DNA from: Aeromonas sp. FDAARGOS 1405
Lineage (GTDB): Bacteria > Pseudomonadota > Gammaproteobacteria > Enterobacterales > Aeromonadaceae
Reading direction: 5' to 3'
Assembly (NCBI RefSeq): GCF_019048265.1
Contig: NZ_CP077311.1
Location: 2,613,001 to 2,677,000, forward strand
DNA: 64,000 bases
Shown here: one piece after another, positions 39,233 through 49,011 of the stretch
Layout of the letters: each line of letters opens with the position of its first letter
Numbering within the stretch: position 1 is the first letter of the stretch
The notes under the pieces: generated by a model
The model's input: the letters and a program-made list of their open reading frames with translations, nothing else
Told to the model about the DNA's origin: nothing
Database searches by the model: none
Position numbers and translations under genes: made by a program

Positions 39233-40645
39233 TTAAAGAACGTGAACAGAAGCGGTGTTGGTGGTGCCGCTCGGTACCAGAGCACCGGAGACCATCACAA
39301 CCACGTCACCTTTCAGACCCATGCCGATTTCCAGCGCGGCTTCTTTACCGATGCGATAGAAATCGTCGGTAGAGGCGATGCTGTCAACCACGTGAGCAAC
39401 CACACCCTTGGTCAGAACCAGCTGGGCAGCAGTTTTCTTGTTGGTGGTGATAGCCAGGATCCAGGCTTTCGGGAAGTACTTGCGAATGGCCTTGGCAGAT
39501 TTGCCGCCTTCGGTAGCAACCACGATCAGCGGGGCGTCCAGCTTCTCGGAGGTCTCTACGGCGCCTTTACATACGGCTTCGGTGATGCGCAGCTTGTTGC
39601 TGTCGTTTGCAGCAGACAGGTTGGACGGCATCACGGCATCGGTACGCTCGCAGATGGTGGCCATGATGGTCACGGCTTCCAGCGGGTACTTACCCTTGGC
39701 GGATTCACCGGACAGCATCACTGCGTCGGTACCGTCCAGGATGGCGTTGGCCACGTCGCCAGCTTCGGCGCGGGTCGGACGCGGGTTCTTGATCATGGAG
39801 TCCAGCATCTGGGTGGCAGTGATAACCACTTTGCGGGCTTTGTTGCACTTGGCGATGATCATCTTCTGGGCGAAGATAACCTCTTCAACCGGGATCTCTA
39901 CACCCATGTCGCCACGAGCAACCATGATGCCGTCGGAAACAGCCAGGATCTCGTCGAAGTTGTCCAGACCTTCCTGGTTTTCGATCTTGGAGATGATCTG
40001 GATGTTCTCGCCACCGTGGGCTTTCAGGTGCTCACGGATTTCCAGAACGTCTTCTTTCTTACGGATGAAAGAAGCAGCAACGAAATCAACGCCTTGCTCG
40101 CAACCGAAGATCAGGTCGCGCTTGTCTTTCTCGGCCAGGGCCGGCAGCTTGATGGAGACGCCCGGCAGGTTAACGCCTTTGTTCTCGCCCAGATCACCGT
40201 TGTTCAGCACTTTACAGATAACTTCGCGCTCGGTGATTTCGATAACGTCCAGACCGATCAGGCCGTCATCAACCAGGATGCGGTTGCCGACGCGCAGATC
40301 GTTGGCGAAACCTGCATAGGTCACGGCCACTTTGTCTTTGTTGCCAACCACGGTCTGGTCGGTGGTGAAGGTGAAAGTCTGGCCAGCGACCAGCGCGACG
40401 TCGTTGCCGCCTTCCAGCTTCATGGTACGGATTTCCGGACCCTTGGTGTCCAGCAGGATAGCTGCGTGCTTGCCGGTCTCGGCCATTACAGCACGCAGGT
40501 TGCTGATACGGCTGCCGTGCTCGGCGTAGTCACCGTGGGAGAAGTTCAGGCGCATGACGTTCATGCCGGCGTCCAGCATTTTGGCCAGCATTTCTTTGGA
40601 TTCGGTCTTCGGACCGATGGTGCAGACAATTTTGGTCTTTTTCAT
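39233..40645 (-). CDS. pykF: pyruvate kinase I
   Basis: A 470-residue pyruvate kinase of exactly the E. coli PykF length, with the N-terminal [16 protein letters not shown], the RLNFSHG substrate loop and the [10 protein letters not shown] catalytic segment. It converts PEP and ADP to pyruvate and ATP, competing with enzyme I for PEP. The ATG at 40645 is chosen for family agreement; an in-frame ATG 12 bases upstream (40657) is also possible. Three copies of an AACGTTTT motif lie upstream. Confidence 0.95.
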   Translation of the reverse strand: MKKTKIVCTIGPKTESKEMLAKMLDAGMNVMRLNFSHGDYAEHGSRISNLRAVMAETGKHAAILLDTKGPEIRTMKLEGGNDVALVAGQTFTFTTDQTVVGNKDKVAVTYAGFANDLRVGNRILVDDGLIGLDVIEITEREVICKVLNNGDLGENKGVNLPGVSIKLPALAEKDKRDLIFGCEQGVDFVAASFIRKKEDVLEIREHLKAHGGENIQIISKIENQEGLDNFDEILAVSDGIMVARGDMGVEIPVEEVIFAQKMIIAKCNKARKVVITATQMLDSMIKNPRPTRAEAGDVANAILDGTDAVMLSGESAKGKYPLEAVTIMATICERTDAVMPSNLSAANDSNKLRITEAVCKGAVETSEKLDAPLIVVATEGGKSAKAIRKYFPKAWILAITTNKKTAAQLVLTKGVVAHVVDSIASTDDFYRIGKEAALEIGMGLKGDVVVMVSGALVPSGTTNTASVHVL

Positions 40646-40720
40646 GTCAATCTTCATGGTTAAGGAATTTCCGCCGAGCAATATACACCAGTTTTTGGAA
40701 TCTTTTTATGATCCAGAAAC

Positions 40721-40766
40721 AACGTTTTGACCAGATAACGTTTTCTTTTCAGGGATAACGTTTTCC
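40721..40766. promoter_or_regulatory. three AACGTTTT operator-like motifs upstream of pykF
   Basis: AACGTTTT occurs at 40721-40728, 40737-40744 and 40757-40764. The last two sit in near-palindromes AGATAACGTTTTCT and GGATAACGTTTTCC. An AACGTT centre with flanking symmetry is typical of LacI-family operators. Cra (FruR) controls pykF in E. coli, so it is a candidate, but the match to the Cra consensus is partial. Confidence 0.45.
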
Positions 40767-40953
40767 TGTGAGTCACATTTTAGAGCATACGGCCACAGGT
40801 TCGGGCTGAAGGGATACAAATGTTACCATCTGTGGTTGTTTGGCCGGGTTGAGGTTCAGATGTTGTAAAATGACCACCCGTCCGCTGTCACCGTCTTGTC
40901 ACCGGCTTGCGCAAAAATGTTAGTTCATTGGCGCGCGGGTGAAGGAGGTCGGG

Positions 40954-41196
40954 ATGAAAAACAGCCATGAAACCGGATGGGCTCTGCTCTTGCTGGGCGC
41001 CGCCCTGCTGCTGGTTCAGATGCTGCCAGCCCGCTACTGGCCTGACAATGCCGGTCTGCTGGCGATCTTCTCCCATCCGGTGAAAGGGGAGGCGGCCGCC
41101 GAGGGATTGGCGTGGCGAGAGTGGCAGGATCACAGTGCAGCGACCCGGATGGCGCTTCGTGCAGCCCGACCGCTGCCGGATGCACCGCAGCCTTGA
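40954..41196 (+). CDS. small single-pass membrane protein, unknown function
   Basis: An 80-residue ORF with an almost perfect Shine-Dalgarno sequence (AAGGAGGT) 4 bases before the ATG, which supports translation. The N-terminal part has one hydrophobic segment (about residues 8-24, rich in Leu and Ala); the rest is polar with Arg, Ala and Pro. I recognise no family. An upstream in-frame GTG at 40939 overlaps the SD and is less likely. It stands alone between pykF and the dioxygenase gene. Confidence 0.6.
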   Translation: MKNSHETGWALLLLGAALLLVQMLPARYWPDNAGLLAIFSHPVKGEAAAEGLAWREWQDHSAATRMALRAARPLPDAPQP

Positions 41197-41363
41197 TATC
41201 TATTGCTGCTTACCGGTCGTGAAGGCGTGAAATTATCAACCATTAGTTGATAGTTCTTATCTATCTTGCTGGATTGTCCACCTTTCATGGCGGGAGGATA
41301 ATCGATTCCAACAGCGATATCCCCTCCGGTATCGCCCCCTGATACTTTGTTGGAGTCTGCTTT

Positions 41364-42128
41364 ATGTCCCTCGCCCCCGTCTGGTTTATCTCTCACGGCG
41401 CACCGGATCTGGTGCTGCGTGAGCAACCCGCCACCCGCTTTCTGCGAACCCTGCGTCTGGGTGAGCTCAAGGGGCTGGTGGTCATCTCCGCCCACTGGTT
41501 CAGCCGCGAGCTGCAGATCAACGTCGAGCCCAAACCGGCCTTGATGTACGACTTTTACGGCTTCCCCGAGCCCCTCTACCGGATGCGCTGGCCTGCCAGC
41601 AGCCCCGAGTGGCTGCAACAAGGGGTGAGCGACCAGCTGGCACTGGCCGGACTGACCGCCACCCCGGTGCGGCGCGAGCTGGATCACGGAGTCTGGTCGC
41701 CCCTATCTCTGATCGACCCAAACAGCGAGATCCCGCTGGTGCAGGTCTCCATTCCCGCGAGCTTCACCCCGGCCCAGTTGTGGCAGTTGGGAGAGGTGTT
41801 GGGGGCACTGCGCAGTCAGGGGATTGGCATCCTCGCCTCCGGCGCCATCACCCACAACCTGCGGGCGCTGGCACCGGAAGGCTCGCCAGTGCCGGAGTGG
41901 GCCAGCCTGTTTGTCGACTGGCTGGAGCAGAAGATGGCCGACGAGGATCGGCTGGCGCTGCTCGACTATCGTCGGCTGGCTCCAGGCGCGGTGGAGTCCC
42001 ATCCCCACGACGATCATCTGCGCCCACTCTTTGTGGCGTTGGGGGCCGCTGATGGTGTGGCGCCCGCTCGGCTGCACGAGAGCTGGGATGGCGGCAGCCT
42101 CTATATGGGCGCCTACCGCTTCGGCTGA
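41364..42128 (+). CDS. LigB-type extradiol dioxygenase family protein (DODA-like)
   Basis: A 254-residue class III extradiol dioxygenase-fold protein. Likely metal ligands are His11 (FISHGAPD), His44 (ISAHWF) and a later histidine in LDHGVWSPL, with ESHPHDDH near the C-terminus. It resembles bacterial 4,5-DOPA dioxygenase homologues such as E. coli YgiD, whose natural substrate is unsettled. The gene is monocistronic, and a GGAG ribosome-binding site precedes ATG. Confidence 0.85.
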   Translation: MSLAPVWFISHGAPDLVLREQPATRFLRTLRLGELKGLVVISAHWFSRELQINVEPKPALMYDFYGFPEPLYRMRWPASSPEWLQQGVSDQLALAGLTATPVRRELDHGVWSPLSLIDPNSEIPLVQVSIPASFTPAQLWQLGEVLGALRSQGIGILASGAITHNLRALAPEGSPVPEWASLFVDWLEQKMADEDRLALLDYRRLAPGAVESHPHDDHLRPLFVALGAADGVAPARLHESWDGGSLYMGAYRFG

Positions 42129-42137
42129 TAGCCTCTC

Positions 42138-42173
42138 AACAAGACCCCGCCAATTGGCGGGGTCTTGTTATTT
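42138..42173. terminator. bidirectional terminator
   Basis: A perfect 14-bp stem AACAAGACCCCGCC with GGCGGGGTCTTGTT, AATT loop, then TATTTT on the plus strand. It separates the convergent dioxygenase and sbcC genes. Confidence 0.9.
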
Positions 42174-42221
42174 TCGGCGTAGTGATTTAGCCGATGGTAC
42201 TGGTGATTGAGCTGATGCTAC

Positions 42222-45200
42222 TCAGGGGACCACTACCCGGCTCTCGCCGCCGCCGAGGGCTTCGACTCTGATCTGCACGCCAATCCGTTCTACCAGCGTC
42301 TGGACGTGGGAGATGACCCCGATCTGGCGACCGGCGGCCTGCAGGGAGTCGAGGCTGGCGAGCGCCAGATCCAGACTGTCCGGATCGAGGGTGCCGAACC
42401 CTTCGTCAATAAACAGCGACTCGACCTGGGTCTGGCGTGACGAGAGGCTGGAGAGGGCCAGCGCCAGCGCCAGCGACACCAGAAAACTCTCGCCGCCGGA
42501 GAGAGAGTCCACCGAGCGCACCTCGTCCCCCATATCGAGATCCACCACCTGCAGCGCCAGATCGGTGCCGGGCACCCGCTCCAGTCGGTAGCGGGGCGAG
42601 AGCTCGGCGAGCTGGGCGTTGGCCTCCAGCAGCAGACGCTCGAGGGTGAGGCTCTGGGCGAAGGTGCGGAACTTGGCGCCGTTGGCCTGCCCGATCAGAT
42701 CGCACAGCTGCTGCCAGTGGTCGGCCACCGCCTGCTGGGCGGCCAGTTCCTGTTGCAGGCTGCCCGCCTTGAGCGCTGCGGCTTCGGCCTGTGCCAGCTT
42801 GCTCTTGCACTCGAACAGCTGCTCTTCAAGGGCGCGACAACGGGCATCGAGCGCCGTCAGCTGCTCGCTCAGCTCTGCATCCGGCAGGGCGGCCAGCTCG
42901 GGATGGTGCTCGCGATAGCGATCCCGCTTGCTCTCCTCCAGCGCCAGCGCCCGTTGCCGCTCGGCAAGGCGGGTACGCGCTTCACCAAGGGCATCTTCCA
43001 GCCCTTGCAGGGCAGAGCGGCGAGCCTTGAGTTCATCGGGGCTGATGGCGAGCAGGCGGCGAAGGTCGTACTCGGCAATGCCAAGGGTGCTGGCGTGGGC
43101 AGCCCAGCGCCCCAGCACCTCCCGCTTGCGGCGGCTGCTGGTCTGCTTTTCCTGCTCCACATGGGTGAGGCGGGTCTTGAGTTCAGTCTGCCGCTCCCGC
43201 AGAGCACGGCCGCCGCTTTGCATCAGCTCCAGTTCGCTGGCGAGTTGTTGCAGTCGTTGCTGCCAGCGGCTCTCGACCAGCGGGATCTCCTCGCCACCCA
43301 GACAGGCGGCACGGCTGGTGAGCAGCCCCTGACGCTGCTGTTCGTGCTCCTTGTAGTCCCGCTCGAGTTTGTGCAGCAGCTCGCGCTGGGTCTGCAGGCG
43401 TGCCTCCTGCGCACTCAGGGCGGGGGTGAGGCTGGCGATCTCGCTGGCCAGCCGCTCCCACTCGCTCTGGCCGTGCAGCCAGGCTTCGCAGGTCCGTTGC
43501 CACTCGTGCCACTGCTGGCTGCCGAGCCACTGGCGCCAGGGTTGGCCGCCCATCTGTTCATCGAGGCGGTGGGCGCCCTGTTCGAGGCGCTGGCGCAGGG
43601 TCGCCTCCTGCTCACCCATGCCTTTCACTTCCCCTTCCAGTGCGATGCGCTGGCGATCGGCCTCCTGCCACTGCTGGTCAAACTGCTGGTGCTGGGCAGC
43701 CAGTTGGCTTAGTTGTTGACGCACCCCTTGCAGCTGTTGTTGGCCAAGCTGGGCCTGACGCAGCTGCTGCTGGCTCTGGGCCAGCCCCTGCTCCAGCGCC
43801 TGGCCACGGCCAAGCAGGGTGCTCATCAGCTCGTTCCACTCAATGGGGCTTTGGCGCAGCGGCAGCGAATGGCCGAGCAGGGTATCGCCTCCCAGTTGCA
43901 GCCAGCGCTGGGTCAGCTGTTCGGCGCGCGCTTCCAGCTCCGGCAGGTGCTGCTGGCGCACTGCCAGCTGGCGAGCCAGCTCCTGACGCTCGCTCTCGCA
44001 CTGAATGTATTGGTGGTTGAGCCGCTCCCACTCCAGTTCGAGGCTTCTGGCCCGCTCCGCCAGCTGACCGAGAATACCCGCCACCTGCGGCTGGCTCTGG
44101 CTGTAGGGGTGCTCCTCGGCGCCGCAGAGCGGGCAAGGTTCTCCATCGCTCAGGATATGGCGATACTGCTCGAAGCTGGCGATGGCGCGGGACTGCTCCA
44201 GCGCATGGCGCGCCTCATCCCGCTGCAGGGCGAGCCGCTCGCGGGCGGGGGCCAGCTCTTCGCTTAGGGTGGCGAGCTTGCCAAGGGCCTGCTCCAGCTG
44301 GGCAATCTCCTGCTGCAAGCGGCCATGTTGTTCGCCGTGGTTGCGGCCATAATCGGCCAGCTCCAGCAGCTGGCGCAGCTGTCCCAGCTGTTCGGTTTGC
44401 TGCTGCCACTGCTCCTGCGCCTTGGCGAGGCGGCTCTCCCACTGCTGCTCCTGCAGCTCGTTCTGTTGCTGTTGCAGCCTGTCTTGTTCATGTTGCCAGT
44501 AGTCGCGCTCCTGCTGACCTTGCTCCAGTTGGCGCTGCAACTGTTGCAGGGCGCGCAGCTTGTGATCCCGCAGGGTGAGCAGCTGTTGCAGCTTGTCGGC
44601 ATCCTCGGCCCAATCCTGCATGGCGGTGAGCAGGGGCTGCCACTGGCGGGCCACCGGTGCCAGCTCCTTGTGCTCTTCGAGCCAAAGGCCCCACTGCTGG
44701 TGCTGCTGCTTGAGCAGCTCCACCTGTCTGCTCTGCTCGCGCCAGCCCTGCTCGAGGGTGAGTTGCACTTCTCGCTCCTGCGCCCCCTCCTGCTGGATCT
44801 TCTGCAACTGCTGCACTTTTTCCCGGATGCGGGTATCGAGCTCCTGCGCCCGCTTGAGTTCGGGTTGCAGGGCACCCCATTCCCGCTCGGCGGCGATCTT
44901 CTCCGCCAGCAACTGCTGTTCGGTCAGCGCGCTCTGCTGGGTCTGCTCCTCGAGTTTGGCCAGCTCCGGCCCCAGCTCGGCGATCACCTTCTCCTGCTGC
45001 TGTACCTCAAGGGTGAGGCGGGCCAGCTCGTCGTGATCGGCTCGGGCCACCTGGGCCTGTTCGGCACGGGCAAACTCCTCGCGCTCGGGGGCCGCGGCGC
45101 CGTGGGCCTGCAGGGCGGCATCGAGCGCCGCCTGTCCCTCGGCGCAGCCCTGCAGCTGGGCTGCAATGCGACTGTTGAGGTCGCGCAAGTCCTGCATCAG

Positions 45201-45974
45201 CAGCTGCTGTTGCTGCTCGTGCTTGAGGGTGGTGGAGAGGCTCACCTGCTGGCTTACCCACTGTTCGCGGGTCGCTTCATCCATCAGCGCCACGTCGCCG
45301 AGGCGCTGGGCGATGGTGGCCAGCTTCTGCTGTTCTTCCCGCGCCCGTTCATAGGTCTGGATGGAGATGGCAGAGTAGAGTTCGGTGCCGGTCATCCGTT
45401 CGAGCAGGGCGGAGCGCTCGTTGGCATCCGATTTGAGGAAGGCGGCAAATTCCCCCTGCGGCAGGATCACCGCGCGGCGGAACTGCTCCCAGGAGAGACC
45501 CACCAGCTCGTCGATGCGATCCTGCAGCTCCCGCTTGCTGCCGGAGAAAACCTGCCTTGACTCCACATCGGTCAGGGTTCGCTCCTGCGCCTGAAAACGC
45601 CCCTCCGAGCGGTTTCGCGCCCGGCGCACCGCCCAGCGGGCCAGCCAGATGCGGCCATCGCAGCCACGAAACTGCACTTCGGCAAAGCCGCTGGCGTGGC
45701 CGCGACTGAGGATGCCACGCACGTCGTTGGCCTTGAGCTTCTCTTCGTCATCCATGCGGCCCACTTCGGCCACGTTCTTGCGATTGGCAATAAAGCGCGG
45801 CATCTCGTCGTAGAGGGCCAGACAAATGGCGTCGAGCAATGTGCTCTTGCCCGCGCCAGTGTTGCCGGTGATGGCAAACAGACCGGCGGCGCCGAGCGCC
45901 CCCCTGGTAAAGTCGATGGTGAAGGGGCCGGTCAGACTGGCCAGATTCTCACCTGACAGAGACAAGATTTTCAT
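42222..45974 (-). CDS. sbcC: exonuclease subunit SbcC
   Basis: A 1250-residue SMC-like ATPase. Walker A (NTGAGKSTLLDAI) lies near residue 40. Long Gln-rich coiled coils flank a zinc hook CPLC near residue 611. The ABC signature LSGGESF and FIDEGFGTLD (Walker B/D-loop) are near the C-terminus. With SbcD it forms the Rad50-Mre11-like nuclease that opens hairpins and protein-blocked DNA ends. It is longer than E. coli SbcC (1048), mainly in the coiled coils. It overlaps sbcD by 4 bases. Confidence 0.95.
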   Translation of the reverse strand: MKILSLSGENLASLTGPFTIDFTRGALGAAGLFAITGNTGAGKSTLLDAICLALYDEMPRFIANRKNVAEVGRMDDEEKLKANDVRGILSRGHASGFAEVQFRGCDGRIWLARWAVRRARNRSEGRFQAQERTLTDVESRQVFSGSKRELQDRIDELVGLSWEQFRRAVILPQGEFAAFLKSDANERSALLERMTGTELYSAISIQTYERAREEQQKLATIAQRLGDVALMDEATREQWVSQQVSLSTTLKHEQQQQLLMQDLRDLNSRIAAQLQGCAEGQAALDAALQAHGAAAPEREEFARAEQAQVARADHDELARLTLEVQQQEKVIAELGPELAKLEEQTQQSALTEQQLLAEKIAAEREWGALQPELKRAQELDTRIREKVQQLQKIQQEGAQEREVQLTLEQGWREQSRQVELLKQQHQQWGLWLEEHKELAPVARQWQPLLTAMQDWAEDADKLQQLLTLRDHKLRALQQLQRQLEQGQQERDYWQHEQDRLQQQQNELQEQQWESRLAKAQEQWQQQTEQLGQLRQLLELADYGRNHGEQHGRLQQEIAQLEQALGKLATLSEELAPARERLALQRDEARHALEQSRAIASFEQYRHILSDGEPCPLCGAEEHPYSQSQPQVAGILGQLAERARSLELEWERLNHQYIQCESERQELARQLAVRQQHLPELEARAEQLTQRWLQLGGDTLLGHSLPLRQSPIEWNELMSTLLGRGQALEQGLAQSQQQLRQAQLGQQQLQGVRQQLSQLAAQHQQFDQQWQEADRQRIALEGEVKGMGEQEATLRQRLEQGAHRLDEQMGGQPWRQWLGSQQWHEWQRTCEAWLHGQSEWERLASEIASLTPALSAQEARLQTQRELLHKLERDYKEHEQQRQGLLTSRAACLGGEEIPLVESRWQQRLQQLASELELMQSGGRALRERQTELKTRLTHVEQEKQTSSRRKREVLGRWAAHASTLGIAEYDLRRLLAISPDELKARRSALQGLEDALGEARTRLAERQRALALEESKRDRYREHHPELAALPDAELSEQLTALDARCRALEEQLFECKSKLAQAEAAALKAGSLQQELAAQQAVADHWQQLCDLIGQANGAKFRTFAQSLTLERLLLEANAQLAELSPRYRLERVPGTDLALQVVDLDMGDEVRSVDSLSGGESFLVSLALALALSSLSSRQTQVESLFIDEGFGTLDPDSLDLALASLDSLQAAGRQIGVISHVQTLVERIGVQIRVEALGGGESRVVVP

Positions 45975-47197
45975 TGGTTTGACTCCTTCACCTGCTCCAG
46001 GATCTCTTCAAACGAGGCGACCAGTTGTGCTTCGGGTTCCCCCTCGAACTGGCGCTGATAGCAGAGGCGAAACACCTCGGTGGGGGAGAGCTCATCGAGC
46101 CTGCGCCGCTCGCGACCATCGGCCAGCCCTTCGCCCGAGCCCTGATACTGGGTGCTGATGCGGGCCAGACGCACCGGTTTGTCTGCGATTGCGGCGAGAA
46201 TGCGCTCGCGGATGCGCGCTTCTGGCTTGGGCAGCAGCAGCCGCACTTCGAGGAAGGGTTGTGCCTCTTGTGGACAAGCAGGCAGCTCGAGCGATGCGAT
46301 GGCTTGGAGTGCGTCGTCGAGGCTGCTCTGGGGCAGGCGGATCATCTCCACCGCGCGGGGTACCGGGATCCGCTCCAGCCCGGCCAGTTTCCCCTCTGAA
46401 AAGGTCACTTCCAGCACCTGATGGTTGTAGTTGGCTTCGGCCAGCGAAAGCGGCAGCGGCGAGCCGCTGTAGTGCACCCCCTCGGCCGGGCTCTGGGCCA
46501 GATGGAGGTGGCCGAGCGCCGTGTAGTCGGCACCGGCAAAGAGTTCGGCAGGCAGTGCGTGTTGGTTGCCGCCGAGCACCCGCCGCTCCGACAGCTCCGA
46601 GAGCTGGCCCGCCGCCAGATAGGCATGGCCCATGGCGATGAGCGGCAGACCCTCCCCGCAGCGGGCGCGCCCTTCGGCCAATACCTCGGCGTAGATTTGG
46701 CGTACCCCTTCGATCAGCCGGTCCTGCCCTTCTTCCAACGGCTCCACCCGCAAGTCGCTGCTGCGCAGGAACGGCACGGCGGCGCACCAGGCGGCAATGT
46801 TGCCCTCCTTGTCTTGCAGCGGTACCAGCAGGCGGTCGGTCTCGAGCTTGCCCTCACTGTCGCGACTGATGCTGCCCACCAGATGCAGATCAAAGGCGCG
46901 CAGCAGCTCGTGGGGGGCATCGAGCTTGGAGGGAGAGTCGTGGTTGCCGCCGATCAGCACCATGTTGAGGTGGGGCATCTCGGCGCGCAGCCGCGCCAGA
47001 AAACGGTAGAGTTGTTGCCAGGCGCTGGCGGGCGGATTGGCGGTATCAAACAGATCGCCCGCTACCAATAGGGCGTCGATCTCGCGCGCCTTGAGGGTGT
47101 CGCTCAGCCAGTCGAGGAAGGCATCGTGTTCAAAACGGCGGTCATGACCATGGAGTTGATGGCCAAGATGCCAGTCGGCGGTATGGAGGATTTTCAT
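45971..47197 (-). CDS. sbcD: exonuclease subunit SbcD
   Basis: A 408-residue Mre11-type metallophosphoesterase. The motifs are HTADWHLGH at the N-terminus, VAGDLFDT, GGNHDS and ALGHLHLAQ, giving the two-metal active site. It is the nuclease partner of SbcC. The ATG at 47197 is chosen because the family begins MKILHTADWH; the frame is open a further 13 codons upstream. Confidence 0.95.
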   Translation of the reverse strand: MKILHTADWHLGHQLHGHDRRFEHDAFLDWLSDTLKAREIDALLVAGDLFDTANPPASAWQQLYRFLARLRAEMPHLNMVLIGGNHDSPSKLDAPHELLRAFDLHLVGSISRDSEGKLETDRLLVPLQDKEGNIAAWCAAVPFLRSSDLRVEPLEEGQDRLIEGVRQIYAEVLAEGRARCGEGLPLIAMGHAYLAAGQLSELSERRVLGGNQHALPAELFAGADYTALGHLHLAQSPAEGVHYSGSPLPLSLAEANYNHQVLEVTFSEGKLAGLERIPVPRAVEMIRLPQSSLDDALQAIASLELPACPQEAQPFLEVRLLLPKPEARIRERILAAIADKPVRLARISTQYQGSGEGLADGRERRRLDELSPTEVFRLCYQRQFEGEPEAQLVASFEEILEQVKESNQ

Positions 47198-47300
47198 TGG
47201 AAAGCAGCCCGGTTGCAGGGATGGTGCCCGCGGCACCCGATGGAGACAAGATGAGGATGCCCCGTGCTTTTTTCAAGTAAAACAGCGGTCTGTCATCAGT

Positions 47301-47729
47301 TCATGCGGGTTCGCAGCACATCTTGTACTGGGGGTGACCGGTGAGAGGATCGGACTCTTCACCCTTGATGACGAAACCGTGGCGACGATAGAAACGTACC
47401 GCCTGATCGTTCTCGACGAAGACCCGGGCGTAGAGCGACGCCCCCTGACGCTTGGCCTCCTGCAGCAGGGCGTGGCCGACACCGCGACCCTGACGGTCGG
47501 GACGCACAAAGAGGGCGGCGAGATAGTTGTCCACCAGCGCCATAAAGCCGAGCAGATCGCCGCGCTCCTCAAACACCCAGATGGCGGCACGATCGAGATA
47601 GCGGGTACGCAGATCCTCCTGGGCCTGCCACCAGCAGGAGGCATCGACGAAATCGTGGGCCTGCAGGGAGGCCAGCAGCCAGATTTCGACGATCTCTTCC
47701 ATATCTTCCGGGCGACTGGGCCGCAACAT
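47301..47729 (-). CDS. GNAT-family N-acetyltransferase (YjaB-like)
   Basis: A 142-residue GNAT protein. The acetyl-CoA binding segment reads PDRQGRGVGHALL (the Q/RxxGxG/A motif) and the C-terminal part RFYRRHGF is typical of the fold. Spacing of motifs and the ATHDF-like beginning (LQAHDFVDA) resemble E. coli YjaB. The substrate is unknown. It is a single gene upstream of sbcD. Confidence 0.85.
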   Translation of the reverse strand: MLRPSRPEDMEEIVEIWLLASLQAHDFVDASCWWQAQEDLRTRYLDRAAIWVFEERGDLLGFMALVDNYLAALFVRPDRQGRGVGHALLQEAKRQGASLYARVFVENDQAVRFYRRHGFVIKGEESDPLTGHPQYKMCCEPA

Positions 47730-47908
47730 AAATCCATCCTTGGTAACAACTTGTACACTCGCAGTCTAGGGGAACTTGACGGCCGTTCAGGTGATATAAA
47801 TGAGACCCTGTGAGGTCGATCGCCCTTTATTTAGCGAGAATGATTGGCTGATCACAAAGCGCCTCTCTAGTACAATGCCCGCCGGACAATCTAGAGACCG
47901 AGGACGCC

Positions 47909-48820
47909 ATGTGGTTTAAAAACCTGCAGATTTATCGCTTTACCCGCCCCTTTGACCTGACCGTGGATCAGCTGGAAACCCAGCTGGAAGCCTGTGCCTT
48001 CACCCCTTGCGGCAGTCAGGACATCTCCCGTTTCGGGTGGGTCAAGCCCCTTGGCAAATTCGGCTCAACCCTGACCCACTCTGCCTCCGGCCACATCCTC
48101 ATCTGCGCCCGCAAAGAGGAGAAGATGCTCCCCGGCACCGTGGTCAAGGAGATGCTGGCCGAGAAGGTAGAGGCGATCGAGTTCGAACAGGGTCGCGCCC
48201 TCAAGAAGAAAGAGAAGGAAGCGCTGAAAGAGGAGATCCTCCACACCCTGCTGCCCCGTGCCTTCAGTCGTACCAGCCAGACCTTCGCCTGGATCAATCC
48301 GGCCGACAATTTGATGGTGGTGGATGCAGGTTCTGCCAAGAAGGCGGATGATCTGCTGGCACTGCTACGCAAATCCATCGGCTCCCTGCCGGTGGTGCCA
48401 GTGGCTCTCAAGAACCCGCCGGAGATCACCATGACCGAGTGGTTGAACGAGGGCAACCTGCCCGCTTCCTTCACTCTGGAAGATGAAGCCGAGCTGCGCA
48501 GTGCCATGGAGCACGGCGGCATCATCCGCTGCAAGCAGCAGGATCTGATGACGGATGAAATCAAGAACCATCTGGCAAACGACAAGCTGGTGACCAAGCT
48601 GGCCCTCAACTGGGGCGAGACCGTCAGCTTCGTGCTGGGGGATGATCTCTCCATCAAGCGTCTGAAATTCAGCGAAGAGCTGCGCGAGCAGAACGACGAC
48701 GTGACCAGCGAAGATCCGGCCGCCCGTCTGGATGCCGACTTTGCACTGGTGACCGCCGAGCTCTCCCAGTTCATTCCGGCGCTGTTTGCCGCCCTGGGTG
48801 GCGAAGAGCAGTCCATCTAA
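47909..48820 (+). CDS. rdgC: recombination-associated protein RdgC
   Basis: A 303-residue protein, identical in length to E. coli RdgC, starting MWFKNLQIYRFT. RdgC forms a ring-shaped dimer on DNA and limits RecA activity. A terminator follows. It is close to, but divergent from, the SbcCD/GNAT block. Confidence 0.95.
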   Translation: MWFKNLQIYRFTRPFDLTVDQLETQLEACAFTPCGSQDISRFGWVKPLGKFGSTLTHSASGHILICARKEEKMLPGTVVKEMLAEKVEAIEFEQGRALKKKEKEALKEEILHTLLPRAFSRTSQTFAWINPADNLMVVDAGSAKKADDLLALLRKSIGSLPVVPVALKNPPEITMTEWLNEGNLPASFTLEDEAELRSAMEHGGIIRCKQQDLMTDEIKNHLANDKLVTKLALNWGETVSFVLGDDLSIKRLKFSEELREQNDDVTSEDPAARLDADFALVTAELSQFIPALFAALGGEEQSI

Positions 48821-48860
48821 CCGGACTTGCGCCTGTTTGGCCTCTGCCATCCCATCGTAA

Positions 48861-48884
48861 AAGCCGCCTTCGGGCGGTTTTTTT
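48861..48884 (+). terminator. rdgC terminator
   Basis: Stem CCGCC/GGCGG with a TTCG tetraloop and a following T7 tract. Confidence 0.9.
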
Positions 48885-49011
48885 ATATCTGTTACGGATA
48901 GCCATTATTGATAGATGAGTAAGATATTGATCTTGTTCAATAACTTGAGCTACCAGCGCCAATCGTGACATAGTCCCTTTTTATGGTCATAAAACAGACA
49001 AGGAGAGTGTC

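Noticed and set aside
39242..40663. A 473-codon open frame on the plus strand opposite pykF
   Set aside because: It covers almost exactly the pykF gene in mirror and has no recognisable motifs; codon bias of pykF creates it.
44325..45560. A long Leu-rich frame opposite sbcC
   Set aside because: The Leu-rich sequence is the complement of the Gln/Glu-rich coiled coil of SbcC, not a membrane protein.
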